Positions 10,211 through 18,427 of a DNA stretch of 21,407 bases are shown piece after piece. The number at the start of each line of letters is the position of its first letter. Position 1 is the stretch's first letter. Location of the stretch: IMG/VR virus record IMGVR_UViG_3300030109_003447, positions 1 to 21,407 of that record; one strand, given 5' to 3'. The notes under the pieces were generated by a model that was given only the letters and a program-made list of their open reading frames with translations, was not told the origin of the DNA and ran no database searches. The DNA comes from a virus. The position numbers and the translations under genes were made by a program.

Positions 10211-10746
10211 TTTTTATCCTTATAATTATCTAATGTTACTATATCAGGATTTTCTTCCATATACTTGTTTTTTAATTCTGTCCAATAACTTATTTTAGGG
10301 TCAAAATCTCTTTCTCCAACAAATTGAGAGGTAGACATAACACCAACTTTCATACACATATTGATTAATTCAGCAAACTCTGGTGGTGGAGGGCTTATTC
10401 TAGGTACTCTTTTACACTCCTTAATAACTTCTAATTGTGTTTTAATTTTCATTTGTTTTTCTTGTTCAGCGATAAACTCATCTGTGCATGCTGTACCTAA
10501 ATACTTTCTCCACGTAAGTCTTACACTTCTATCATCATCAGTTCCTTCATAATTATTACTAGGACTATAATGATTGTAATTATATTGATCATCTCTTTGT
10601 TCTATAGACACATCAAAACTACCTTGAGCACACGTGTTTGTGCCGTTGTTTAGATATTCATTACGTGCTTGTGCTGATGTTACTACAAACAGAAAAAAAA
10701 TAATCCAAAATAAATTACCTGTTAAGATCTTTGATATCGTATGCAT
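10207..10746 (-). CDS. Secreted protein, 179 aa
   Basis: A clear signal peptide (hydrophobic FWIIFFLFVVTSAQA, residues 13-27, with cleavage likely after AQA) leads to a polar Tyr/Asn-rich domain (residues 28-75) and a helical C-terminal part with paired cysteines (C39, C87, C111, C131 approximately). It follows the membrane coiled-coil protein with a 32-base overlap. That order (anchored coiled coil, then exported partner) recalls the Rz/Rz1 spanin pair, but there is no lipobox, so I give this only as an option. Confidence 0.7.
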   Translation of the reverse strand: MHTISKILTGNLFWIIFFLFVVTSAQARNEYLNNGTNTCAQGSFDVSIEQRDDQYNYNHYSPSNNYEGTDDDRSVRLTWRKYLGTACTDEFIAEQEKQMKIKTQLEVIKECKRVPRISPPPPEFAELINMCMKVGVMSTSQFVGERDFDPKISYWTELKNKYMEENPDIVTLDNYKDKK

Positions 10747-11038
10747 GTTCCCTTACTTGATCAGCTAATTGTCTATATAAATTTTCTGCCATTTCCCACG
10801 TTGCTTCTGCTGCAGATAATCTTGTAGCAACTTCGTTTAACTTATCTTCTGCTACTTTTAAATCTCTTTCCATATTTACAAGAGTTTGTTTATTTGCTTC
10901 TATTGTATCAGTAAGATTAAGAACATATCTCACAGATGTAAATGTTCCGGCTAATATTGCAGCCACAACAGGTACAATTACTATGTTCTTTTTTACCCAT
11001 TCAAATCTGGATAATTTACTTTTAGTTTTTTTAGCCAT
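10715..11038 (-). CDS. Membrane-anchored coiled-coil protein (i-spanin-like topology), 107 aa
   Basis: A basic N-terminus (MAKKTKSKLSRFEWVKKN) precedes one membrane span (IVIVPVVAAILAGTFTSV, residues 19-36) and a 60-residue coiled coil (TIEANKQTLVNMERDLKVAEDK onward is heptad-like). This is the topology of inner-membrane spanins and of some holin-associated proteins. Its ATG shares one base with the stop of the 22-aa peptide (TAATG). Confidence 0.7.
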   Translation of the reverse strand: MAKKTKSKLSRFEWVKKNIVIVPVVAAILAGTFTSVRYVLNLTDTIEANKQTLVNMERDLKVAEDKLNEVATRLSAAEATWEMAENLYRQLADQVREHAYDIKDLNR

Positions 11039-11106
11039 TACTTATAAAAATCTTTGAAAAGCCAGTCAGTGTATTTTTTTAACCACTTTTTAATCCAATT
11101 AATCAT
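11038..11106 (-). CDS. 22-aa amphipathic Trp/Lys-rich peptide
   Basis: The frame begins MINWIKKWLKKYTDWLFK. It has a strong Shine-Dalgarno (AAGGAG, 7 bases before ATG 11106), an 8-base overlap with the gene before and a one-base TAATG overlap with the gene after. With three Trp and six Lys on an amphipathic helix it looks like a membrane-active peptide. It is one of the best-supported micro-ORFs here. Confidence 0.65.
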   Translation of the reverse strand: MINWIKKWLKKYTDWLFKDFYK

Positions 11107-11749
11107 TTTTTTTCTCCTTAATATCATAGAAGAATCTATCAGAATCTTCTGTTATCCATTTACCTGTGTCCTCTACACTCCACTCTGTAGTTTGGACTTT
11201 CCAATCTGGCACCTCATCTTTAACTGTAAAAGAAGGTAGGTCCCAAATTATACGATTGTTAGGTTGTGCTGCATAGTTCCCATCATTTAGGGCTATGATA
11301 TGTGCGCATTTATGTTCATGCGGAATCTCTGAATGATCAGAATTTAGTATATTAGCATCTGGGTGTCCCCAGTCAACTGTGAATATATATTTACCTGAGT
11401 GAAATTTTTTGTCTTTTCCAAAGAATTTGCCGTTTACACCGCCCAATAAATCCCAAGTAGTAACAGCAGGATAATAACTAAAACAATTCCAAAGCTGTAA
11501 CTCATCAAGTCTATATTCAGGTACTTCTTTTGGGTCAAAACCTCTTTGAATAAACGCAGATATCGGTAAACGATAGAAGACAGCACCGTTTTCCATAATT
11601 GAATGAAATAAGATAGCCCTGCCTGACAACGATGTAATACCGAAGATAATACAGTCTTCAACTTCTCCATGATGTTTTTTACAGTCATAAAGGTATTCTC
11701 TCCTTATTTGTGCGTATTGTAAAGGGATATTTGCATTTAAATAAGCCAT
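11099..11749 (-). CDS. Conserved-looking phage protein, 216 aa (unknown)
   Basis: A globular protein with two parts: residues 1-75 helical/beta (YLNANIPLQYAQIRREYLYD, CIIFGITSLSGRAILFH) and residues 90-216 Trp- and His-rich (WNCFSYY, DWGHPDANIL, HEHKCAHI). The histidine-rich middle could bind metal, but I see no known catalytic motif. It lies directly downstream of the DNA polymerase; its GAGGA Shine-Dalgarno overlaps the polymerase stop, so it is co-expressed with replication genes. Confidence 0.75.
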   Translation of the reverse strand: MAYLNANIPLQYAQIRREYLYDCKKHHGEVEDCIIFGITSLSGRAILFHSIMENGAVFYRLPISAFIQRGFDPKEVPEYRLDELQLWNCFSYYPAVTTWDLLGGVNGKFFGKDKKFHSGKYIFTVDWGHPDANILNSDHSEIPHEHKCAHIIALNDGNYAAQPNNRIIWDLPSFTVKDEVPDWKVQTTEWSVEDTGKWITEDSDRFFYDIKEKKND

Positions 11750-11758
11750 AGTTAATCC

Positions 11759-13621
11759 TCATTTTATTTGTCCCCAATTGTCTCCGCTATCATAATCAAC
11801 TTTATTAGGAACTTTTAACTCGACAGCTGATTCCATTATTTTTGTAATTTCTTCAGCTTTTTTATCTGACTCAACTGATATATCAACTTCATCATGAATT
11901 TGTATATGTGGCACTATACCATTTTCATATAATGCTACCATACTTTTTTTAGTCATATCAGCAGCTGATCCTTGTATCAATCTATTTAATGCTTTGTATG
12001 TGAAAGCTCTTCGCAAATGATCTCCGTATTCTTTTCTTGCTGCTTCTAATGGTAAGGGTTTGTAAACACCAAATTGTACAGGTTGCCATAAATCAAAATG
12101 ACATGCTCTACCTAATAGTGTTCTTATCTTACCTCTATCGTTTGCTTTGCGCATAACATCATCCATAAGTCTTTTAACAAATGGTGCCTTTCTATGATAT
12201 TGTCCAATTAGTTTTTCTGCAGAGTCTTTCATTAATCCTAGCTCTGCCATTAATTTATTTTTACCCATTCCATACATAAGACCTAAATTAATAGTCTTGG
12301 CTTGCTTCCGTTCTATGCCTGCCATATCGGCCACGACCTGATGGAAATCAGCGTCTCCGGCCTTGTATGAAGCTACAATTTCATCAACACCAGGTAAATT
12401 CTGCAGTTTTGCGTAATGTACTAATATTCTAGGTTCTTGTTGTGAGTAGTCAAATGTACCCCATTTAGTGTTTTCTTCAGGTATAAATATAGATCTTATC
12501 ATTGGTCCTAAATCTTTATGTCTTGCAGGTATCTGCTGTAGATTTGGGTTTGACATACTAAACCTACCAGTAACTGTACCACCAGCATCTGATCTAATTT
12601 GATTTATATCTGCATGTATTCTACCTTTGTGTTCATGTTTCATTATAGTGTCTATAAATGTAGTGTTAGCTTTGTTTAACTCTCTACAATTAGCTATGTC
12701 TTTTGCTATTTCGTGTGGATGATTAGCTAAAAAGTTTTTTGTAAAACTAGGAGCACCTGTCTTTTCTGTTCTATCATAAGGTAATTTTAATTTATCAAAT
12801 ACTTTTGCAATAGAAGCTGCAGCCCATATCTCTACATCTACATTAGTTATTTGTTTTATCTTTTGTAATATATCTTTTTCTTGTTTTATAAGATTTTGTT
12901 TAATTTCATTTGCTCTATCTAAATCTACACGTACACCTTTAAATCTCATGTCTACAAGACAAGGAAATAATTTTAATTCTAAATCAAATATAGATGTAAG
13001 TTCTTCTGAGTATAATTCTACTTCTAATCTTTGCCATAAATTTAATGTAGCTTCAGCATCTTGTTCTGCATACTGACCTACAAACATTGCAGGAAGTTTC
13101 CATAAATCTTTTTTAGGATCTACTTCCCATGCTTTTGCTGCTGCTTGTAAAACTTTTTCGTCTTTACCTTTACCAACATATTGTTTTGCTAGTGAATCTA
13201 ATCTATACGATAATCTGTTTTCATTTATTAATGATGCAGCTATCATTGTATCTACAATCTTACCTTTAATTATTATACCTACTGATCTTAACCAGCACAC
13301 ATCATACATTGCATTGTGAAAGATAAATGTTTTGTTTGGATCTTTAAATATATCTCTTAGCCAACTAAATACTAACGTTGTATCCATGTTGCCACCATTC
13401 TCATGACCTATTGGATAATAACCTGACCAACCTTCTACAGCCAAAGCGATACCTGCAATATGACCTCGACCAACCACGTTCCCCGCTCCAAGTGTAGTTA
13501 GTTGCGGGTCGTTAGTCTCTAAGTCTACAGCTATCTCTTTGTACTGTGTAAGATCTTTAAGTTCATCCGGCATTACCCATTCTGTTTCAGGAGTAAATAA
13601 TGGTGGTTGAACAGTTCTCAT
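11759..13621 (-). CDS. polA: DNA polymerase, family A, with 3'-5' exonuclease domain
   Basis: The 620-aa product replicates the phage genome. Exonuclease motifs: AVDLE (D33, E35), FHNAMYDV (N103, D107) and YAEQDAEAT (Y184, D188). Polymerase motifs: A, FDYSQQEPR (D391, E396, R398); B, KTINLGLMYG (K442, Y450); C, IHDEVD (D577, E578). The 5'-3' exonuclease domain of bacterial Pol I is absent, as usual for phage enzymes. The residue equal to E. coli Phe762 is Leu446; in marine phages this variant has been linked to slower replication and often temperate lifestyles. ATGA overlap with the DUF6378-like gene couples expression. Confidence 0.97.
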   Translation of the reverse strand: MRTVQPPLFTPETEWVMPDELKDLTQYKEIAVDLETNDPQLTTLGAGNVVGRGHIAGIALAVEGWSGYYPIGHENGGNMDTTLVFSWLRDIFKDPNKTFIFHNAMYDVCWLRSVGIIIKGKIVDTMIAASLINENRLSYRLDSLAKQYVGKGKDEKVLQAAAKAWEVDPKKDLWKLPAMFVGQYAEQDAEATLNLWQRLEVELYSEELTSIFDLELKLFPCLVDMRFKGVRVDLDRANEIKQNLIKQEKDILQKIKQITNVDVEIWAAASIAKVFDKLKLPYDRTEKTGAPSFTKNFLANHPHEIAKDIANCRELNKANTTFIDTIMKHEHKGRIHADINQIRSDAGGTVTGRFSMSNPNLQQIPARHKDLGPMIRSIFIPEENTKWGTFDYSQQEPRILVHYAKLQNLPGVDEIVASYKAGDADFHQVVADMAGIERKQAKTINLGLMYGMGKNKLMAELGLMKDSAEKLIGQYHRKAPFVKRLMDDVMRKANDRGKIRTLLGRACHFDLWQPVQFGVYKPLPLEAARKEYGDHLRRAFTYKALNRLIQGSAADMTKKSMVALYENGIVPHIQIHDEVDISVESDKKAEEITKIMESAVELKVPNKVDYDSGDNWGQIK

Positions 13622-13902
13622 TTTTCGTCGCCTTCAAGTTTACACTCACCGGCAATAGCCATGTAAGCTGCTGCATCAATGTATGTATCTGCATGAGGAT
13701 TACCAAATTTAGCTCTCGCTATTTTTAACAACCCTAATAGGATAGCAGCATCGTGTGCTGTTATCTCCCTGTCTAAATAAGCTGACCAAAGTTTAGCAAT
13801 GTTTGCATGGTTTTGTATTTTATCTCCATAGTCTTTTGCTCTTGGTCCAGTTATTAATTTAACTGCTGTCTCTAAATATTCTTTTGTTAGATTTCTTCTC
13901 AT
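13618..13902 (-). CDS. DUF6378-like phage protein, 94 aa
   Basis: GPRAKDYGDKIQNHANIAKLW followed by AAILLGLLKIARAK and HADTYIDAAAYMAIAGE matches my memory of the DUF6378 phage family: an all-helical domain with conserved RaxdYG, nH...iaxlW, KiaR and DxyiDxaaY motifs, reminiscent of MazG-like nucleotide hydrolases. Function is not established. It is coupled by ATGA overlaps to the HNH gene before and the polymerase after. Confidence 0.75.
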   Translation of the reverse strand: MRRNLTKEYLETAVKLITGPRAKDYGDKIQNHANIAKLWSAYLDREITAHDAAILLGLLKIARAKFGNPHADTYIDAAAYMAIAGECKLEGDEK

Positions 13903-14432
13903 AGATCCCCACTTTCTGTTAGTTTTAAATATAGAATATTTCTTGGCATCATTTTCTCTTTTGGATATCCAATAGAGTTTTCAGACACAGTCGCCAATCT
14001 TAAGTTCTCTGGTCTGTAATCACATTTTTTTCCGTTGATATGATCAACAACGACTTTACCTGCTTGATAAGTTAAATTGTTAGGGTTCAGTCCCCACAAC
14101 TTACCTACTAGCACGTGAAAATATATTTTAACTCTTTTTCTTCTAACTTGTTTTACACTATCTGTTCCTTCTTCTGAGTCTACAGTATAGTTAACGTAAG
14201 GTTTTGTTACAGATATACATCCAGAAAGTTGTGGATGCTTTCTATAGTTAGCACTCTTCCTAACAGGACCACCTGTTATTGCTACGTAAGGCCAGATAGG
14301 TTGATTATATATTTCTATGTCACCTATTCCTGCCATCGGATGATAGCCACCTGTTTTATATAATGTGTATTTACCTTTTCTAACTCTTGGGTCTACATCT
14401 TCTAACGGTACTTCTGTTCTTGGATCAATCAT
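13899..14432 (-). CDS. HNH endonuclease
   Basis: The 177-aa protein has a C-terminal HNH_3-type nuclease: FHVLVGKLWG (H106), VVDHINGKK (D130, H131, N133), RPENLRLAT (N143) and a final EN (N152). The N-terminal 100 residues are beta-rich and may bind DNA. Such enzymes in phages are usually homing nucleases or nick DNA during packaging or recombination. It is tied to both neighbours by ATGA overlaps, which is unusually tidy for a homing insertion. The lack of CxxC zinc knuckles is normal for HNH_3. Confidence 0.85.
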   Translation of the reverse strand: MIDPRTEVPLEDVDPRVRKGKYTLYKTGGYHPMAGIGDIEIYNQPIWPYVAITGGPVRKSANYRKHPQLSGCISVTKPYVNYTVDSEEGTDSVKQVRRKRVKIYFHVLVGKLWGLNPNNLTYQAGKVVVDHINGKKCDYRPENLRLATVSENSIGYPKEKMMPRNILYLKLTESGDL

Positions 14433-15937
14433 AATATATAAGCTCGATCAAAGTTCTTAGGATCTACTATGTGTAATTCTTTTTTAGATCTAGTTGTGCC
14501 TGTGTAAAACAATCTATGTAATTCATCAGGATCATAACTAAAAGTTTCTAACGCTGCATTAGTAAGATCTTGTAAGATTAATACTTTCTCTGCCTCTCCT
14601 CCTTTTGCTCCATGTATTGTTGACATTTTAATACGAGGATTAGCGTTTATCTTCTCACCGTTAGCCCTCATATTTCTTATATAGTTTTCTGTAAAATTAT
14701 CAAGTCCTTCGAACGATTCATACCATACCTTGTCGGTAAGTAATCCGTAGTCTTTTTTACAATCTTCTATTCTGTATTTATCTTCTGAGTGTAATAATTT
14801 ACCTTCTCTAAATCCATCTGCCACATTTGTGCCTAAATATTGATATATGTTTTTGACCTCAATATGTGTAAGCATTGCACCCTTTCTCCAATGCTCCCAG
14901 TTTTGCAAAGCCATTAATAATTTAACATCAATAGAGTTTCTACCTTTGTGTTGATAATACCAACCTCTTAACTCACATAATTCTTTTATATCATCTAGAA
15001 AAAAGTTAGCAGATGCTAACACCAACCAATTACCTTCTGACATATCTACCTGTGTTACGTCAGAATATCTTTTTAAAATACCTTCTTCTCCTCTAGGTTT
15101 ATATTCTTTGTTAAATCTATTCTGTACATTACCTATTATTTTTTGTGATAATTCATGTATAGGACCACCTGGTATTCTATATGATTGATCTAGTGTCTCA
15201 ATTTTATCTACTTCTTTTTTTAAAGATATAAAGTGATCAACATCTGCACCTGCCCATTTAAATATTGCTTGGTCATCATCACCAGCTATGTATGTTTTGT
15301 CTACATCTTGCCATATCTGTCTAACCATTTCCCATTGTATTCTTGATAAGTCTTGTGCTTCATCAATAAATAAAACTTTAAATGTAGATGTAATTTCTTT
15401 TTCAATAAATTCTTCTATAAGGTCTGTAAAATCTTTTAATCCTTTTTGCTTTTTAAATTTTTTTAGTTCCTCGCTCAGTAGATAGAGTGTATTTCTTTCA
15501 ACATCTATTATATTAGTACGCGAGTCATAGTAATCTAATAAGTCCATACGCTTAACTCTTGCTGTATTTATAATTGTTAAATATTCGTTGTCTGAATTAA
15601 ATGTTCCATCTTCGTTCGAATACTTAGCTGTTTTGATTGGTATTCCACACTTCTGTCCAAACTCTTTATAGTCTGCACTCGACATCATCTTCTCTTTTGT
15701 TGTTGATAACTTTTGAAATGCGTAAGAGTGTAGTGTTCTAAAATTTTCTAGATCATTATCTACATCTAACTCAAACTTTTTTGCTGCTCTCTCTGCCGCT
15801 TCGTTGGCTGCCTTTCTTGTAAAAGAAAAATAACCTATTTGTTTTGGTCTAATCCCATTCTGAATAAATTCGTCTACTAAGTTTAACAACGTTGTTGTTT
15901 TTCCTGTTCCTGGTGGACCTAATATTATTGTCTTCAT
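14429..15937 (-). CDS. SF1 DNA helicase, UvrD/Rep-like
   Basis: The 502-aa product uses ATP to unwind DNA. Motifs in order: I, GPPGTGKT (7-14); Ia, FSFTRKAANEAAERA (38-52); II, LFIDEAQDL (D192, E193); III, AGDDDQAIFKWAGA (218-231); IV, QSYRIP (251-256); V, STIHGAKGGEAEKV (439-452); VI, YTGTTRSKKEL (478-488). Shorter than UvrD (about 720 aa), with reduced 1B/2B subdomains, more like phage Dda-size enzymes. GGAGG lies 10 bases before ATG 15937, and the gene overlaps the 64-aa ORF by 89 bases. With no DnaB in the window it is a candidate fork helicase along with the SNF2-like protein. Confidence 0.93.
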   Translation of the reverse strand: MKTIILGPPGTGKTTTLLNLVDEFIQNGIRPKQIGYFSFTRKAANEAAERAAKKFELDVDNDLENFRTLHSYAFQKLSTTKEKMMSSADYKEFGQKCGIPIKTAKYSNEDGTFNSDNEYLTIINTARVKRMDLLDYYDSRTNIIDVERNTLYLLSEELKKFKKQKGLKDFTDLIEEFIEKEITSTFKVLFIDEAQDLSRIQWEMVRQIWQDVDKTYIAGDDDQAIFKWAGADVDHFISLKKEVDKIETLDQSYRIPGGPIHELSQKIIGNVQNRFNKEYKPRGEEGILKRYSDVTQVDMSEGNWLVLASANFFLDDIKELCELRGWYYQHKGRNSIDVKLLMALQNWEHWRKGAMLTHIEVKNIYQYLGTNVADGFREGKLLHSEDKYRIEDCKKDYGLLTDKVWYESFEGLDNFTENYIRNMRANGEKINANPRIKMSTIHGAKGGEAEKVLILQDLTNAALETFSYDPDELHRLFYTGTTRSKKELHIVDPKNFDRAYIL

Positions 15938-16043
15938 ACTTTTTTAACCTCCTTTCTAATCTTTTTATTGTAGCTTCAGCCATTTCATATTCTTGCATTA
16001 ACTCTAACCATTTAAATTTCCAATTAATTCCAATCTTACCCAT
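15849..16043 (-). CDS. Coiled-coil protein, 64 aa, between primase and helicase
   Basis: Residues 8-38 form a heptad-like helix (WKFKWLELMQEYEMAEATIK); the remainder is basic and Asn-rich. AGGAGG lies 10 bases before ATG 16043, which overlaps the primase stop by one base (TAATG). Its last 89 bases overlap the helicase start in another frame. It may bridge primase and helicase, but only position suggests that. Confidence 0.65.
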   Translation of the reverse strand: MGKIGINWKFKWLELMQEYEMAEATIKRLERRLKKYEDNNIRSTRNRKNNNVVKLSRRIYSEWD

Positions 16044-17554
16044 TAAAAATTATCCTCCTGATATTTTACATTAGACACACTTGCTTCTACTTTCTTTAAT
16101 GCTTTTATTTGTATTAACCTTGGGTGTTGTTTCTTAACTTCTAAACGAACCTCATCAACAAACACATCAAGTTGTTTTATTAGATTACCTGTTTTAGTTT
16201 TATCTAATTCCCAATTGTTTTTCTTACAAAAATTAAAAAAGTCTTCCATTCTAAAATATGTGTACTCTCTACTGCTATCTGTAAAAGGTAATTTATTAAA
16301 TATATCATCCATTGTTCTTGCGTTCTGTCTATTAGTTGTCCAGTCTTGTAGTAAATCCATAATCTCATTGTTTGGATCTAAAGAAGCTAAAGGTTCTACT
16401 TCTTGTAAATTTTCTAGTAATGGTTTTAAATATAATTGTTTCCAATCTTTTGGTTTAGGAACAGGCACAACTAAATTAGCTTGATCTAAACATGCCAATG
16501 CAAATAAAGGTGAGCTATAAAGTTGTTCTGATTTTAATTCTATTCTGTCTTCGTTTACATTTAAAAACCATTGTGGTGGTTTAGAAGTATACTTTGTTAA
16601 GTTTCCTAATATTGGCATTTCTTCTTCACCATAACCAACACCAAACTTTTTTGTTCTACATAAACCTGATTGGCATACTGCATTTATAGGTGCATCTTTA
16701 CATCTATACTTGTCATAACCTTTTCTGTTTACTGATTTAATTAGTTGTTGTACTTCTGTATTACTTAGTGGTGGTGTCACATAATTTTGATTTGCTTTTA
16801 CTAACTCATCTTCCCAAGTATCTGGCTTAGCTTGTTTGTAATATACTGCAATATTAAATAGTGCATTGTTTCTTGCACCTTCTCCAAAACCTGTCTCTGC
16901 TAATTTATTTAAACAAGGTGGTCCATCAGGAAATGAATCTACTACCTTTGTTTCTACTACTTTTATTTCTTCTAATTTCTCTTGTACATATTGGTCATAC
17001 ATAGAATAGAATGATTCTAAACTAGCAGCTTTACCATTATCATCAAGAGCATATCGTAAACCATTTGTACCATTGTAATATGGTAAATTAAGAAAGTTAC
17101 CAGTGTCTCCACGTTCTACTAATATTTCACTTTGTTTTGGAAAAATCTCACAGCCTTCATAACCAAGACCTTTAGCCATTTTCTTTAATGTCTTTTGCAT
17201 TCTGATGGCAGGCACAAAGTCTTTAGTAAATAAAAACACGTGCGCGCCACCAGATTTGGAGCGACAAACAACAAGTGGTAATTTTAAATTCCTGATCCTA
17301 GATATAAGATTACTATGATTGAGATTATACTCATCAATATCAATGCAGCCCCACTTACAATTATTGGACTCGGTAATTGGGATAATTCCCAATGCAGGTC
17401 CTTTACCTTCGATATGATTTTTCCATAGATCATCTGTAACTTCTTTCCTAACAATAAAAGCTTTTCCTTTTTGTTTTCCATTTTCTTCTCGGTCTCCCTT
17501 CTGATATTGACCATAAGCAATTTTTAATCCTTCAAATATATTTTTAAACTTCAT
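16043..17554 (-). CDS. AEP-superfamily primase / PrimPol (TOTE-like)
   Basis: The 503-aa protein has an archaeo-eukaryotic primase core: WGCIDIDEYN (D72, D74, metal binding), CRSKSGGAHVFLFT (H105) and GCEIFPKQ (E136). This arrangement matches the primase domain named after TOTE conflict systems. A helical PriCT-like region follows (EGARNNALFNIAVYYKQ near 236), then a cysteine cluster (YRCKDAPINAVCQSGLC) typical of zinc-bearing primase C-terminal parts. It would make primers or short DNA for the adjacent polymerase. No helicase domain is fused, unlike D5/gp4 primases; the UvrD-like gene next door may serve. Start ATG 17554; no clear Shine-Dalgarno apart from AAAGGAA. Confidence 0.85.
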   Translation of the reverse strand: MKFKNIFEGLKIAYGQYQKGDREENGKQKGKAFIVRKEVTDDLWKNHIEGKGPALGIIPITESNNCKWGCIDIDEYNLNHSNLISRIRNLKLPLVVCRSKSGGAHVFLFTKDFVPAIRMQKTLKKMAKGLGYEGCEIFPKQSEILVERGDTGNFLNLPYYNGTNGLRYALDDNGKAASLESFYSMYDQYVQEKLEEIKVVETKVVDSFPDGPPCLNKLAETGFGEGARNNALFNIAVYYKQAKPDTWEDELVKANQNYVTPPLSNTEVQQLIKSVNRKGYDKYRCKDAPINAVCQSGLCRTKKFGVGYGEEEMPILGNLTKYTSKPPQWFLNVNEDRIELKSEQLYSSPLFALACLDQANLVVPVPKPKDWKQLYLKPLLENLQEVEPLASLDPNNEIMDLLQDWTTNRQNARTMDDIFNKLPFTDSSREYTYFRMEDFFNFCKKNNWELDKTKTGNLIKQLDVFVDEVRLEVKKQHPRLIQIKALKKVEASVSNVKYQEDNF

Positions 17555-17576
17555 TCTATAATTCCTTTATTCTTGT

Positions 17577-17624
17577 GGGGCGAGTTCAGTCTCCCGTCGT
17601 CGCCCCGGTTTTTCCCTTGGGAAA
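17577..17624 (-). terminator. Paired stem-loops between SSB-like and primase genes
   Basis: A GC-rich 7-bp stem (GGGGCGA 17577-17583 with TCGCCCC 17600-17606) and a second stem TTTCCC-TT-GGGAAA (17611-17624) fill most of the 73-base gap. The genes before and after read on the same strand and no T-run follows, so partial termination or mRNA processing that lowers primase relative to the SSB-like protein is more likely than full termination. Confidence 0.5.
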
Positions 17625-17627
17625 TCT

Positions 17628-18410
17628 TTAGTACGGCGTATCGCTCGCTGTACTTCTCTCTTCTTTTGAGTGTTTTGCACTGACAGATCCTTTTAGGACG
17701 CTCTCACCAAAACCTTTTGCTTGCTCGTAAAGTGGTCTGGCTTGTACCGGACCTACTAATGACACATTCCAACCAAACCAAGTTCCCTTGTCATTTGATT
17801 GTTGTACAGTTTTTAAGTGGTACATATGTGAAAACATTCTTGGATTAAACATATTCCCATCTTTACCTTGCAACTGTATTGATTTCATTAACGAGTTCCA
17901 AGTTCTACTAACTTTTAATTGTGTAGATTTCATTGTTATCAATGCTGTTGATGCAGCTTTGTCTTTAACAACTACTACATAATATGAAGCAGTATTTTCT
18001 AGATAGTTCCCATTCTTTAATCTATCTTTACCAATAGAATCACGAGTTGCCTCGTTGATAATAGGACTAGTTCCGGCATGGATTGCCACTGGCGCACCAC
18101 CTCCTTCACCTCTATCTTTCCATTCAATATATTCTCTCTTGTATGCACAAGGGATTACATTGATTCCTTTTACTCCATCGTAAAGTTCGTTAGTTACAGT
18201 ATTGTAGATCATACCAGGTTTGGCACCCTCTACAAATTTTGCATCTCTTTCATTTACTTGTGGAGATAACTGACCCAAGATTCTAAGAAAAGGTAATGCT
18301 AGATCTTGTGAACCTATATTATCTTCTCCTACTTTTGCGTCAGCTTCGAAAAGATCTACACTTGGTAGATTCTCTTTCATCTTTGTTACGTTTCCTGTTT
18401 CGCTTTTCAT
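17628..18410 (-). CDS. Candidate ssDNA-binding or recombination protein, 260 aa
   Basis: I recognise the general type, phage proteins with an LPFLRILGQLSPQVNE start (residues 39-54), a GxIxNTVT segment (PGMIYNTVT), then VIPCAYKREYIEWKDR and a beta-rich aromatic body, found in replication modules of marine phages. The aromatic/basic beta body fits an OB-like single-strand binder, and an SSB is otherwise missing from this module, but the fold is not proven. AAAAGGAG lies before ATG 18410. It precedes the primase gene across two hairpins and would be highly expressed. Confidence 0.65.
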   Translation of the reverse strand: MKSETGNVTKMKENLPSVDLFEADAKVGEDNIGSQDLALPFLRILGQLSPQVNERDAKFVEGAKPGMIYNTVTNELYDGVKGINVIPCAYKREYIEWKDRGEGGGAPVAIHAGTSPIINEATRDSIGKDRLKNGNYLENTASYYVVVVKDKAASTALITMKSTQLKVSRTWNSLMKSIQLQGKDGNMFNPRMFSHMYHLKTVQQSNDKGTWFGWNVSLVGPVQARPLYEQAKGFGESVLKGSVSAKHSKEERSTASDTPY

Positions 18411-18427
18411 GTTTCTCCTTTTCGCGT

